From: Hirudinaria manillensis
Taxonomy: Eukaryota > Annelida > Clitellata > Hirudinida > Hirudinidae
DNA length: 64,000 nucleotides
Direction of reading: 5' to 3'
Assembly (NCBI GenBank): GCA_034509925.1
Contig: CM067532.1
Location: forward strand, 2,501 to 66,500
Positions 33,103 to 44,453 of the stretch are shown here, piece after piece. Made by a program: the position numbers and the translations under genes. Under the pieces are notes generated by a model. The model worked only from the letters and a program-made list of their open reading frames with translations. It searched no databases and was not told the DNA's origin. Each line of letters starts with the position of its first letter. Positions within the stretch are counted from its first letter, which is position 1.

Positions 33103-36100
33103 ATGGATAAGTAGGTTTGTTTAAACATTAAAGTTTGTTGTCCTAAAGGCATTTTAATTTTGATTGTATGCAGAAACGTTCTATGGAAATTAGATGAAGA
33201 AGTGGCTAAGCATATTAATTGTAAAAGGATCATAGCTAGTAATGTTGTCAAGTAAGTCCACTAAACTTGGTCATGCAAAAAAAAAACATTGATCTTCTAA
33301 GTCTGAGGCTTACTTTTGTTAAATATAGTCTTTTGGAAAAGGGCAATAGTGTTCCCTTCATTGCAAGATATAGAAGAGATCTAACTGAAGGCATGGAACC
33401 AGAACAAATTAGAGAAGTCAAAGAAAAGATTGAGGAGCTGAAGTAGGCAAAATAATTCTTTTTATATTATGCGTTATTTATGCAAGTTTGCCAAAATCAA
33501 TAATCTTAGCCTCTTAACCATCAATGTTTTATTCTGATAATTTTTCACTACACCTGCTGGAAAACAAGGCTTTTAATTCGTGAACATCTTAGAAATTCAC
33601 ACATGCCATTTGTTACCTAAGTATTGATTCAAATGGAAAACAGCATTTCATTGCAAAGTACGATTTTGGACATTTTTTTTGCTATTACTTTTTTATGTAC
33701 TCTTCGTAAGTGTGCTTGTTGTTCACATCTTTTTAGGCTTATTGGGCATTGAAAAGTTTGGCTAAATATATGATATCACCTCTGAAATGTTTTGGTTTTT
33801 TTCAAATTTATACTAAATTAAGTTAAATAGGCTAGGAATGTTGACAACTACAATCAGGTATAATGCAAATGATAAAAATACTTTTGTCGTTTTAAACGTT
33901 TATGAGTTTTAAATGAAAATATTAAAGCATTGGCCTTAATTTGGTTAATTAATGATTTCAGAGAAGCTGAGAGCCTAGCTCTGAAAGCTGTGAAAATTAT
34001 GGCAAAGACAGGAAATATTAATGCTGGTTATGAAAGATCCATTTTGAGTATAACTGACACTTCTATTCTTAAAGATGTGGTTAGTAATATAATCTATATT
34101 AATAATTGTCATTTTTGGAAAAGGTTTTTATTGTATTGTAATATAGAAAACATTCCAATTTGGATACCTGAGAACAGGTTAAAACCAGTCCTTAGGGATG
34201 TTTTAACAAAAACAAAGTTTACTTTAGTTTAACATAAACAAGGTTGTTGTTAGGATTAACACAGACATGACAAAAATGGGCAACCTGCCCATAGGGACAC
34301 TTTTTGAACAAACTTGAACTGTCCCCATAAATAGGTTTTACTGTAATGACAGTGATCTAAGAGGATAATTAATTTTAATTTTCATAATAAATCACTTTTG
34401 CTAGACATGACTTATTTATGCTTTTTTTTAAAAATAAGGTCTCATCCATGAAGCCAGAAGGTCAGAAGAGCAAATTAAAAACTGCTCTTAATGTTCCTGG
34501 CCTTGCAGAACTGGCTAACAAAGTTTTCAATGGCCAGTTTTTAAATCTTGATTTGCTGGTTCGAGCAAATGTCGAAGGTTATTTGATACATTACTTTGAC
34601 ATGCCATATACTTAACTCGGTGAATGCGTTGCTCATTAATAAAATATATTAAGAATGAATGTATAGATTTACATTTAGATGGTGGCATTAAAATAATTAT
34701 ATCAGCTATTTTTTGGCAATAATTGCAACAATGTACAAAGATTGTAATAATTTGAAAATTTGGTAATATTTCTGTTGTTCAAAATTATTAAGGTTTTTGA
34801 CTTTATAAACCTATTAACTTTTGAATTTAAGGTTTATCGAATTATGAAGAAGCTTTAGGGAATTTCTTGTATGTGTTGGCAGACATGATTTCAAGGGAGA
34901 AAGAAGCATTGGAATTTGTAGTTAACAGGTAGGCTTAGAAATTAATTATTTATTTAATTTTATATTGATATAGATCCATTCAAATAACTGGAATATAAGT
35001 ACCAATAAGCAAAAGAATTGTTATAATTCAAAAGAAAATTCGGTGACTATAATTTCATGGAATGAGAGGTAGTTTAGATTTTGGATTAGGACTAATGATT
35101 ATTTCCTAAACTTTGGACTGATTGTGGGAGGAGGAACAAATCACAAATATGATAAACACTTTAATTACTACAATCTCAGATGTAAGGAGACCCATAAGGT
35201 TCTTGTGATGTCTAGAAAAATAAATTCAAAAAAAGTTGAAAAGCAAGACAATATGGAAAAGTTCAAAGACTACTTTGACTTTAGGGTTCCAATGTCTAAC
35301 ATCAAGCCTTACAAGGTATAATGTTTGGCTATTTTGCCACATTGTTTTTCCTTTATCATTTGGTTTCTTTGAAATCTAGTGGCCTGGTTTGGTTCTCCAA
35401 CCATATACACTCACTCTTGCTTATTCATTTATGCAGTTATTTTTAATATTAATTATTGATAAGAATTTTCATTAATAATAACATATGGAAACAAGTATCT
35501 GGCAATGAAAAGGGGAGAAACGTTGAAAATTCTCAAAACAAGTCTGGAACTTGAAAAATCGATGGAAAAAGAATTCGTGAAAATTTTTGAGAAAAAATTG
35601 GAATGTTCACCTGGAAGATGCTTGGATCTTGTCGGGAAAGCTTCAAGATTAGCTTACGAGAAAATCATAAAGCCACAGATTCTCTCCAAGTTGCGGTGGG
35701 TTTCAAAGTGATTAAGCAATTAATCAGTTAATTAATTAAGCAATTCTTTTGTATAATGGGCAAGTTAGCAATGGATGGCTGAGACTGGCCATTACATAAT
35801 ATAAAATTATAGTCTATGCATTATAAAAATTAAGTCAAAAGCAAGCCAATTTTTAGTCTAAAAAGCATAGTTAAATGTCGAAGCTGGATGCTGATGATCA
35901 GCTTTTATGGTTGTATCATAATTGAGAGTCTAATGATTGCTAACCCTAACCCTATTTGACATGTCTTTATTGCAGCTATGATCTCAGGAAAATGGCTGAG
36001 GATGCCTCTGTGAAAGTGTTTTGCACAAACCTAAAGCATCTGCTGATGATGGCACCTTTGAGAAACAAGCACATTTTGGGGGTAGATCCAGGGTACCGCA

Positions 36101-39100
36101 ATGGATGTAAATTTGCTCTGATAGGTCCATCTGGTATGTTTGATGGCAATAATTTAGTTTTGGTGGTGTAACATTTCCATAGATTTTGTTCTTAATTGTT
36201 TTTAATGCATGTAAATACTAGTGTTGACATTTATAAGTGCCATTGTGAATATCAGATCCAATGCTAATATTCAATGTCGATTGTTATGGTGTATATATAT
36301 GTGATGTTAGAAACTCCTTCTCAGAGCTCTCGGAGGGATCCTCAGAGGAGGTCCCCCATCTTCAAATGTTTCGGCCCTTTGAAACCCCTGACGTTCTCCG
36401 GGGGTGGGCCACATCTGGTGATCAGCCTTGTCGGTACATGGACTTCCGTACTTTCGGCTATGGAAGGCTCTCTTTGGCCTCTTTATGCCGTCACTTGCCA
36501 GACTCGAGCAACTACTAAAAGTTATCGTTGGCTTCTTTTGTCGCTTCACTCACTTACTGAAGTGAAGTCACCTTGCCTTTACAGCTCTCTGGCCTTCTTA
36601 CTGTCATCCCTGCCGCCCGATAACGTCATCTTGGACGCTAAATTTTCTTTAGAGCAGCGAACGGTAATAATCAAAATGATGACAGCGACATCAGCACCAT
36701 ATCCGACCTCTTGCCACTTTCAATTAGCACCTGGGGATAGTGCCTCATTCCTAAATCGGCTGCGACTGTCCAGTTGTTTGCCTTTGCAATGATGTCCTTT
36801 TTTGGCATTTGATATCGCTTTCTGCAGAGATGTGCAAAGTTAATCTTCTGCTTGGAGATTGCGGGCGAGTTTGCTCTGGATGCTGCTTTGGTGGCCTCGC
36901 ACACTTCTCGTAGGATCTGATTGTGTCACCACATATACTTTGGACAAGGGCGTATTTGCAGTTGTATATAGATGTGTGCGTGACATTGCCATGTTATTAG
37001 TGTCCTTGGCAACAAAGTTACGTGTATTAACAAATTTGTGCATTTACCAAAATTTTGTAACATTTATTAGGTATGAATTCTATTCTTGAAATTTAATATT
37101 TGCACTAATGTGAATTTGTACCTAATACCACAGCAGAAGTATTGGAAACAGGAGTCTTGTATCTCTCATATGATGTTTCCAGAACTCCATCTAGTGAATT
37201 CAATAAGATAAAAACTATTCTTTTGAAATATGGGTTAGTGATTATAATAATGACATTACTTATTGTAATTGTTATTTGCATGAAATTTCTATCATGCTTG
37301 CTATGATTGTAAGTATGCAAATTGTTATTATTAATTAATTAATTAACTGTTAAGAGTTTAATTTTGTTATAATGTCATCTTAATTGCTATGATTAAATAC
37401 TACGCAGTTATTACTTTCCAGGTGCAAGGTAATTGCCATCGGTAATGGTGTCGGATGCAGACAGGCGGAGGAATTCTTCTCGAGGCATAACAAGCTCAAA
37501 TCATTTGAGCCACTGAACGTCATATTCAGGTAACATTATCACTGCATTCACATGTACATCTCTAGAGAGAAATGTGAAAGGATGTAGATTTTATGTAGAA
37601 ATTGCTTTAATTTTATGTTTTCACTGCTTATTTGTTATTATTAATCATGAAAGGAGAAAGTCCTTGGTGTCCATAAAATAAATATTCCTGTTTATTAGTA
37701 ACTAAACATCTTTTATACAATTGTTAATGCTTTTTTTTATAGTCTTTGAGAGATGGTCCTAATGTTTTTTTATTCTCCAATTACATTATAATTAAAGGGT
37801 AGATATTTCCTTTGAAGGATAATTTCTGATTTATGCAAATGAATTACATAATATAAATTTAATTTGATTTAGTAATGTTTAATTTGTGAAAATTTAATTT
37901 GTGTGCTGGTGAGAACAAAATGATTTTCCTATAAACTTTATTTATAACTGCTCTAATCAATGCAATTATCCATCTAGTTATGAAATGTTTTTATGGAAGT
38001 TGTTATTGTTGGAATTGTTTATAGTATTATATTGGAAAATGGTGCCTCGGAATACAGCGTCTCTGATCTTGGCATAAAGGAACTCCCAAAACTGGAGGCT
38101 ACTCTAAGAGGAGCTGGTTTGTTTTTTATGTAATAGATTAAACATTGCTTTTACATCTAACTTGTAGCTACTGATTTTTTTTTACTTTAAGGTTATTGTA
38201 ATATTGTAATTTTTCTCACATTTCATATTAATTAAATTCAATTTAATAACCATTATTTAAAGTAATTAATAAACAGTTTAATAATTTGATTGAAATGTAC
38301 TTAATCACTTTCTGTGATCAACTATTTCTTTTAATTTCTTTTAAGTCTCCATCGCTCGGAGACTGCAAGACCCATTGGCCGAGATGATCAAAATTGATCC
38401 CAAGCACCTGGGAATAGGAATGTATCAGGTGATAAAAATATTATAAATGTACATTTATCTATAAGTTTTATTATAAGTGGATATGTAACTTTATGTAATT
38501 ATAATCTGTAATTATAATATGTAACTATAATCTTCTATTGAACTCCTTTGTTTGTCACTTTGAAACTGTCACTCTTTAGCACTTTGTCTGTCTGTGGGTG
38601 AATATATATGTGTTAGTGCTCCTCACATTCTAGACAGAGCTTGCTTAGCATAGTGGTTAAATGCATCTAGCATCGGTTTGATTCCCACTGGGGAATATGG
38701 TAAGACTGCCAATAAACCCTATTTTATTTTGAGTGAAAAGTGACAAATTTAATTGTTTTCATTAGAAAGTGTTGTAATTATTTTTATTTGTTTAGTTCAT
38801 TTGATGTTGTGGTGTAAAAAAAGTATTTTTTAAATTATTTGTTTATTGTCAAGGTTACTCATTCTCACAATTTATCTTGTCAGCATGATATTTCTGAGAA
38901 AAAGTTGAAAGTATCATTGGATGGAGTTGTTGAAGACTGTGTCAGTCTGGTTGGAGTTGATATCAATACATGTAATGAGCAAGTATTACAGTAAGACCAT
39001 TTTGTGCACAATTTTGTTCATTTCCATTTGCACTTCAAATACATACCACAAATTCATATTTGACTACCAATTGTCATTTACTGTTGACATAAAAGATTTA

Positions 39101-40994
39101 TTCTGGTCAATCATCTTCTGTGTTATGTTTCCTAGATTTTTTAATTCAATCAAATTTTGAAGATGTTTTATTTCTGTTTTAAACTCTAAAGATGTTGACT
39201 ATTAAAACCTTTAAAAACTAGAATGACTTTGTAATTGGTCATCATTAGCTGAATTACTATAAAAATGCATGAGCCAATTCTGTTATTATTGTTATTGTTT
39301 TTAGGCATATTGCAGGGCTTGGACCAGTTCTGGCAAGGAATATCATTCTTAAAAGGGATGAGTTGGGAGGATTCAAGAATAGACGTCAACTCTTGAAGGT
39401 CAAGGGTCTAGGAGAAAACAAATTTCTTCAGTGTGCTGGCTTTTTGAAGATCAACTTGCCTGACCAAAAGTTGACTTTTCTTTTATAGTGACATATATTT
39501 GACTTTTTTGTAATTTCATTTAATTAATTAACTGATATTATTTTAATTATTGTCTTTTTTTTAAATACTCTGAGTTTGCATAATGTTTTTAGGGAAGAAA
39601 GATGTGGATTGAAAGCTGAGGCAATGTCACGCAAGAGAAAGGTCAAATCCGAGATCCATTTGGAGTTAAAAAGGCGAAAGAAAGTTGTGAACGAACGTGA
39701 TGATGACGACGACGAAATAAACCCTTTTGACAAAACCACAATCCATCCAGAGTCTTATGAACTTGCTTCTCGGTTGGTATTTGCTTTGACTGAATTATTC
39801 TAATTTTTAATTTGTAAAATTTGAATAGCAATAGTAAGAAAATTATTTGTTTAAAATTTTAACATCAAATAGTTAGCATGACTACTTTGTAAAGTGTTGT
39901 TCCATCAATTGTTTTGACTGAAAATTTTGTGTGTGCATGTTTTGCTCAGGCGTATATAAAACCTGGATCTTACAGGGTATTTGGCTCAAAGTATTTGGTT
40001 GACTTTCATATAGTTGTTCACCACACATTAATTAGTTAGGGTGCAATCTGTTAATAGTTTGTTAACATGGCATGGCATTAAAAGCATACTAAACTTTACT
40101 TTCTAATTATTCTGATTTATTAATTATCACAATTTAATGCAAGCACCACATTAAACACTTTTACAAATTTAGGTTCCTTATGAAAATTGGTCTTTCCAAA
40201 AATGACATGGGCAAACCACAATTTACTGACACTCTGTCAAAGTTTTTAGAATCAGATAAAGGTAACATTATACATTTTAAGCCATTGGATACTAAATGGA
40301 TAAGTCATTTTTTCTAAATTCTTTAGTCATTTCGAGTATCTGTTGTCATCAACAGTTACATAAATAAAATAATGAGATTTTGGAATAAATTTTAGCAAAT
40401 ATAACCAGGGGAAGTTTGTTAATAAACTCCATGTATTTAGATATTTCAATTATGTCAAGAGCACTGGACACATGCATGGGAACTCTTCAGCAAATTGTTG
40501 AAAGTCTAAAAAATGTTCAAGATTTTGACATCAGAAATGGTAAAGAATCTATTTGTAATTAGAAAACAGTCATGGATGTCTTAACAAGTTTTCTGATTTT
40601 TAACTTACATTAAATATGGCAAATATTAAATAAATTAAGTGGTCTTAGATGGCACTGTTATGAAATCGCATGAACTCAAATAATATCCATAAAATCTGTG
40701 AATTAATTGTTAATCTTGATCGAATCAGAGCATGGTCAGCCAGTTTTTAGGAGCTCTGTAACAGAGATGAAAGACATTCACGAAGGACAAAGCTTGACAG
40801 GGAGGGTGACGAACGTCACGGACTTCGGCACATTCGTCGACATTGGAGTGGAGACGGACGGATTTATACACAAGTCAGCCATTCCACAAAATGCTCCTTG
40901 CCCTTGCCTTGGCATGAAGCTCTCTGTGCAAGTTTTAAGCATTGATTTGAGCAGAAAAAGAATTGCTCTGAGGCTCAGCAATGTGCACATTTGA
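33103..40994 (+). CDS. SRBD1: S1 RNA-binding domain protein 1 (Tex-like)
   Basis: Eukaryotic relative of bacterial Tex, an RNA-binding transcription-accessory protein. Exons: 33103-33110, 33174-33251, 33329-33442, 33962-34079, 34439-34577, 34832-34928, 35180-35315, 35496-35695, 35976-36133, 37134-37233, 37422-37529, 38025-38116, 38346-38428, 38884-38990, 39305-39469, 39593-39772, 40173-40261, 40441-40539, 40729-40994. All junctions are GT-AG and in phase; the sum is 2,337 bp (778 aa). Order: Tex N-terminal helices with [15 protein letters not shown]; YqgF/RNase H-like fold with [10 protein letters not shown] (Asp334) and AIGNG (390-392); [18 protein letters not shown]; helix-hairpin-helix with [13 protein letters not shown]; then S1 domain (about 710-778) with [17 protein letters not shown]. 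It lacks the long N-terminal extension of the vertebrate protein, so its length is close to bacterial Tex. The 8-bp first coding exon is the least certain part. Confidence 0.95.
35941..35954. repeat. Short telomeric tract in SRBD1 intron
   Basis: TAACCCTAACCCTA about 20 bp upstream of the acceptor of exon 9. Confidence 0.85.
36300..36905 (-). pseudogene. Retrotransposon C-terminal fragment in SRBD1 intron
   Basis: Minus-strand remnant of the restriction-like-endonuclease family seen at 23.9-25.5 kb: [47 protein letters not shown] (the RPD motif is changed to RSD), then frameshifted GC-richer sequence. Compare DILAQANDWRVAADL and [15 protein letters not shown] at 25.1 kb. Local base composition is visibly higher in GC than the surrounding intron. 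Antisense to SRBD1. Confidence 0.8.
38636..38705 (+). mobile_element. tRNA-derived SINE fragment in SRBD1 intron
   Basis: TAGCATAGTGGTTAAATGC fits a pol III A box and GGTTTGATTCCC about 30 bp later fits a B box (GGTTCGANTCC), at tRNA-like spacing. The sequence does not fold convincingly into a full cloverleaf by eye, so a SINE head or tRNA pseudogene is likelier than a working tRNA gene. Confidence 0.5.
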
Positions 40995-41186
40995 CCATTT
41001 GTCTTTAAATCAAAAAACTTGTAAGGGTGCAAGGTTATGACCTGATTCGAAGTCATAAATGGTGCATGTGTTTTTATTTTGTTTTTTGGGCCGAACAATT
41101 TTTAAACGGCCATCAGTTGTAAGACGTTTTATGATTCAATGGAGACTAACAAAACACATTCTTATGCTTGAAATCCATGGTCATGG

Positions 41187-43985
41187 TCAAGTTGGGTGGA
41201 GGAGAGACTTCTGATCAAAGATTTGTGCCAATTCCTCCTCAGTAAATAAAATCTTAGCAGCCTCCATCTGAATCTGTCAATTTATCATCTGATTTGAAAC
41301 ATATAGTAATGATTGATTTATGAGATTAAGAGCAGAGCAGAACATGACTTTGGGTATTTCAAAAGGCTTGCTTTAGGTCATGATAATGTTTCTTGCAATG
41401 TTATGGTTATTGATATTGGTCAAAGCAAAATAAAATCATATTATAAGATAGAACCATTCCCTCTGATAGCTTTTGATGAAAATCATTCTACTTTTAGCAA
41501 AATAATCAACCTGCTGCCTCTTGAAGATACCGATTAGTTTCAATTGTTTTTTGACAACTTGGGAAAGATCGTTCTTCTCCTTTTCCAATAGCTTCTTCGA
41601 TGCGGATAGCTCGTCAATCTGTTTTCTGTGCAACTCTTGGGCTTCCTATGCATATGAATGTTATGAGTAACTATAGAATGCTTAGTCTTGACAAAGATGA
41701 TGCAAGCCAAGTTGTAAGCATGGCAATAACCCTAACCCTTATCCTTTGTATTGTCTGATTGATAGGAACTTTAATTGATTTCATCTTTTAGATGTCATTT
41801 TTATCTCAATAGCACTAATTAGCACATCTGATGCACATGCAAATAATTAATAACAATTGTTATTACTGTTGTATCATCATTGTCATGACACATTTCACTA
41901 ATGATGTAGGCTCTTTACCATTTGCTTCCAAGATAGCAAGGTATTATTGGAATCTATGCATAAATTGACATATGTATCAATTCTTCAAGTAGGAATTAAG
42001 ATGAATTATTAAATTTATTTTTGTGAGTTTTCCCAAAGTAAAAGTAAATGGTGTAGTGGCATGCATTTAAAACAGAATACTTTGGAATGGATTAATTGAT
42101 TGAATTTAAAAAAAGCAAAGAAAATAGCTATTTTCCATTATTATTATTAGCAGCTGTTTGGAGTTACATGATTTCTCAATTACTTCTTGAGATGTTTTGG
42201 AAGAAATTAAACTGTTGTAAAATGATTACCTTCATCTGTTTCTGAAGATTATCTATCTGAATTTTATATTTGTTGCATTCTTCAATTGTCCTATTGATTT
42301 TAGCATCTTGTTTGTTGTTCCAAGCATTCTTTTGTTTGTGCAACTTCCTTAAAGATTCCAACTCCTGAATCATGATGGTGATGGCTTAACTTGAAAGTTA
42401 TTAATGGATGACAAGTAATGACTTGTGCTTTATGTAATTTCTTTTTTTTTTTTGGTTAGAGGAGAAACAGCCAATAACTTGTCTGGTTGTTCCCCCTTGT
42501 TCCCCCCCCCAAAAGGGATATTGTCTATGTGGACAAGTTTTAGGTTGAAGATATCAATACATGTTCACATTAATGCTTCATTATTTAAAGATATTTAAAG
42601 ATTATTTAAAGATTCTAACTTTTTTTGAAGCTGTGAGTTGGATCTCTAGGCTTGTGTTACTTTCTTTCAGTCCGTCAATCACTTTTTTCAATTTTTCTGT
42701 CTGATTCTCTATTGTCAGTGTGACTTTTTGTAATTTCACTTGGTTTTCCTCAGATTCCTTAAATCTTGATTGAGCTGCCTTTAGGTCAGATTCCTTTGTC
42801 GTGATCATCATATTAAAATTTAAAATTGCATTTTAATTAAATTGCAATGATTAAGAAGTAAAATATAAAACTCCAGCCATTAAGTTAACTTGTTCAACAT
42901 AAAGACTTCAAAAATAACTAAAGACTCGACCAACATGTTAAAGCAAAGCCTGATTTAGTAACCTTCTTTTTAAGATCATTACATCTTTTCTCCAGCTCCT
43001 CTTGCAGGGCTCTCACTTGAGCAATCAAGAACCTTGACTGAGCCTCTGATTTTGGTAATAATGTAATGAGGCAATCGTTAACAGTGTAAAAGAAATGTAA
43101 AACTCAAAATTTCTACATCATCCCTTGGTATGCAAATGAGCTATTCATATTAATATATATTGTTGTAGGAAATTTAAGCCACCTGACATTGTCTTCCTGG
43201 TTGGTGACTGTGGGGGATGGTTATTACCTTCCCCGATCTGAGGGTCATCCTCCTCACTCATTTCGAACTCATTATCATTTGGGGACACATTCCCTTTTGG
43301 GAGAAATCTGGCAGAAACAAAAATATTTTTCAATACTTCTGGATATGCTGAGTTAGGTTATTTCATATTTAGATATACTTTCACATTTTATTAAAAAAAT
43401 CATACTTCTTGGTGGAAAGGTCAATACTATTTAGAGAAGTCGGAGGCCTTGAAATTGGTTCTTGTTGATTTGCATTAACTTCCTGTTTGAATGATTTAAC
43501 ATCAAAATTACATACTGTAATTATTTAATATTTTACTTAATATTTCGACAGATATTAATCACGTATGAACCAGTGCGGACGAAATACTCCTTGCTTTCCT
43601 GCAAAGTTATATTAAATTCATAATTATTATCCTTTACTAATCATACAAAATTTACTTACTTAACATTATGTTTCCGAATAGTTCGTTTGAATGGTCTTTG
43701 CATGAACTTTTCATGAATTTCCTTTAACAAAGTGATGAAGATTAAAATACAAGGGCAAACATTTTTATGGAAATAGATTTCGGTTCTTACAAACATCTCT
43801 ACTGTATTCCTGATTATCTGCTCGCCCTTTGCTTCAAGTTGTTCATTTAGTTTTCTAAAACATCGTCTTCTTTATATCGATAATAATATCCGAGCATGTG
43901 TAAAAAAACATTAATAAATAAAGTATCAAATCTTTCACCTGAACTCTTCCTCCTTACGAACGAAATCGGCCTCTCCACTAATCAT
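41187..43985 (-). CDS. TEX9: TEX9 homologue (testis-expressed 9), coiled coil
   Basis: Coiled-coil protein; the family is linked to cilia/centrosome and sperm. Exons, transcript order: 43985-43939, 43854-43791, 43721-43660, 43598-43571, 43482-43406, 43307-43228, 43045-42963, 42793-42620, 42364-42230, 41645-41511, 41267-41187. All in phase; the sum is 966 bp (321 aa; human about 391). Family signatures: EEEFRKLNEQLEAKGEQI near the N-terminus; EAQSRFLIAQVRALQEEL; Glu/Lys/Gln-rich heptads across three exons; and the C-terminal KKQLKLIGIFKRQQ plus MEAAKILFTEEEL, matching human TEX9 (KKQLKLIDVLKRQ, EAAKML, FTEEEF). The 28-bp fourth exon depends on a weak GTTCAT donor and is the least certain. It ends 192 bp from the SRBD1 stop, tail to tail. 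Confidence 0.9.
41726..41739. repeat. Short telomeric tract in TEX9 intron
   Basis: ATAACCCTAACCCTT, just upstream (on the transcript) of the penultimate TEX9 exon. Confidence 0.8.
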
Positions 43986-44453
43986 CTTGCAAAGTAATGG
44001 TGAGTGGAGCAGTAGAGGAATTCTTATCACTAGGGAAGCTTTACTGTCTTGACTACTGACAATAGATTAAATTTCAAGTTAACATCATATTTTTTTTAAT
44101 TTATCGCAAATAAATTAGAAACCTTGCGTTCTGATTTGTACAAAAAAAAACATCCAACGAATTAAACTATTATGAATTATTTTATTATAATAAAAATTCT
44201 TAAACATGATATTGTTTTAAATATACGTTTTGGATATAGTTCTGCACCGCTTATATTGTGTACAATAGTTCGTGATGGGTTCCTTTGGTTTGATTTAATT
44301 GCATCGTAAACTGCATGTCTGCTATTATTTATAACTTAGTTTACTGCAAATGGTTAGTTTTTGCCGAAGCGCTTTCATCAAAATGTTCTGAGGAGTTCTG
44401 ACACGGATTCGTATGATCTGTTGAATCACAATACAAAATACATTCTAAAAGAT
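43986..44453. promoter_or_regulatory. Shared upstream region of TEX9 and RAB40-like
   Basis: About 470 bp separate two divergent start codons. It is AT-rich without an obvious TATA box at a fixed distance. An in-frame TAG at 44355 with no ATG between it and 44454 defines the RAB40 start. Bidirectional promoter use is inference from the layout. Confidence 0.45.
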
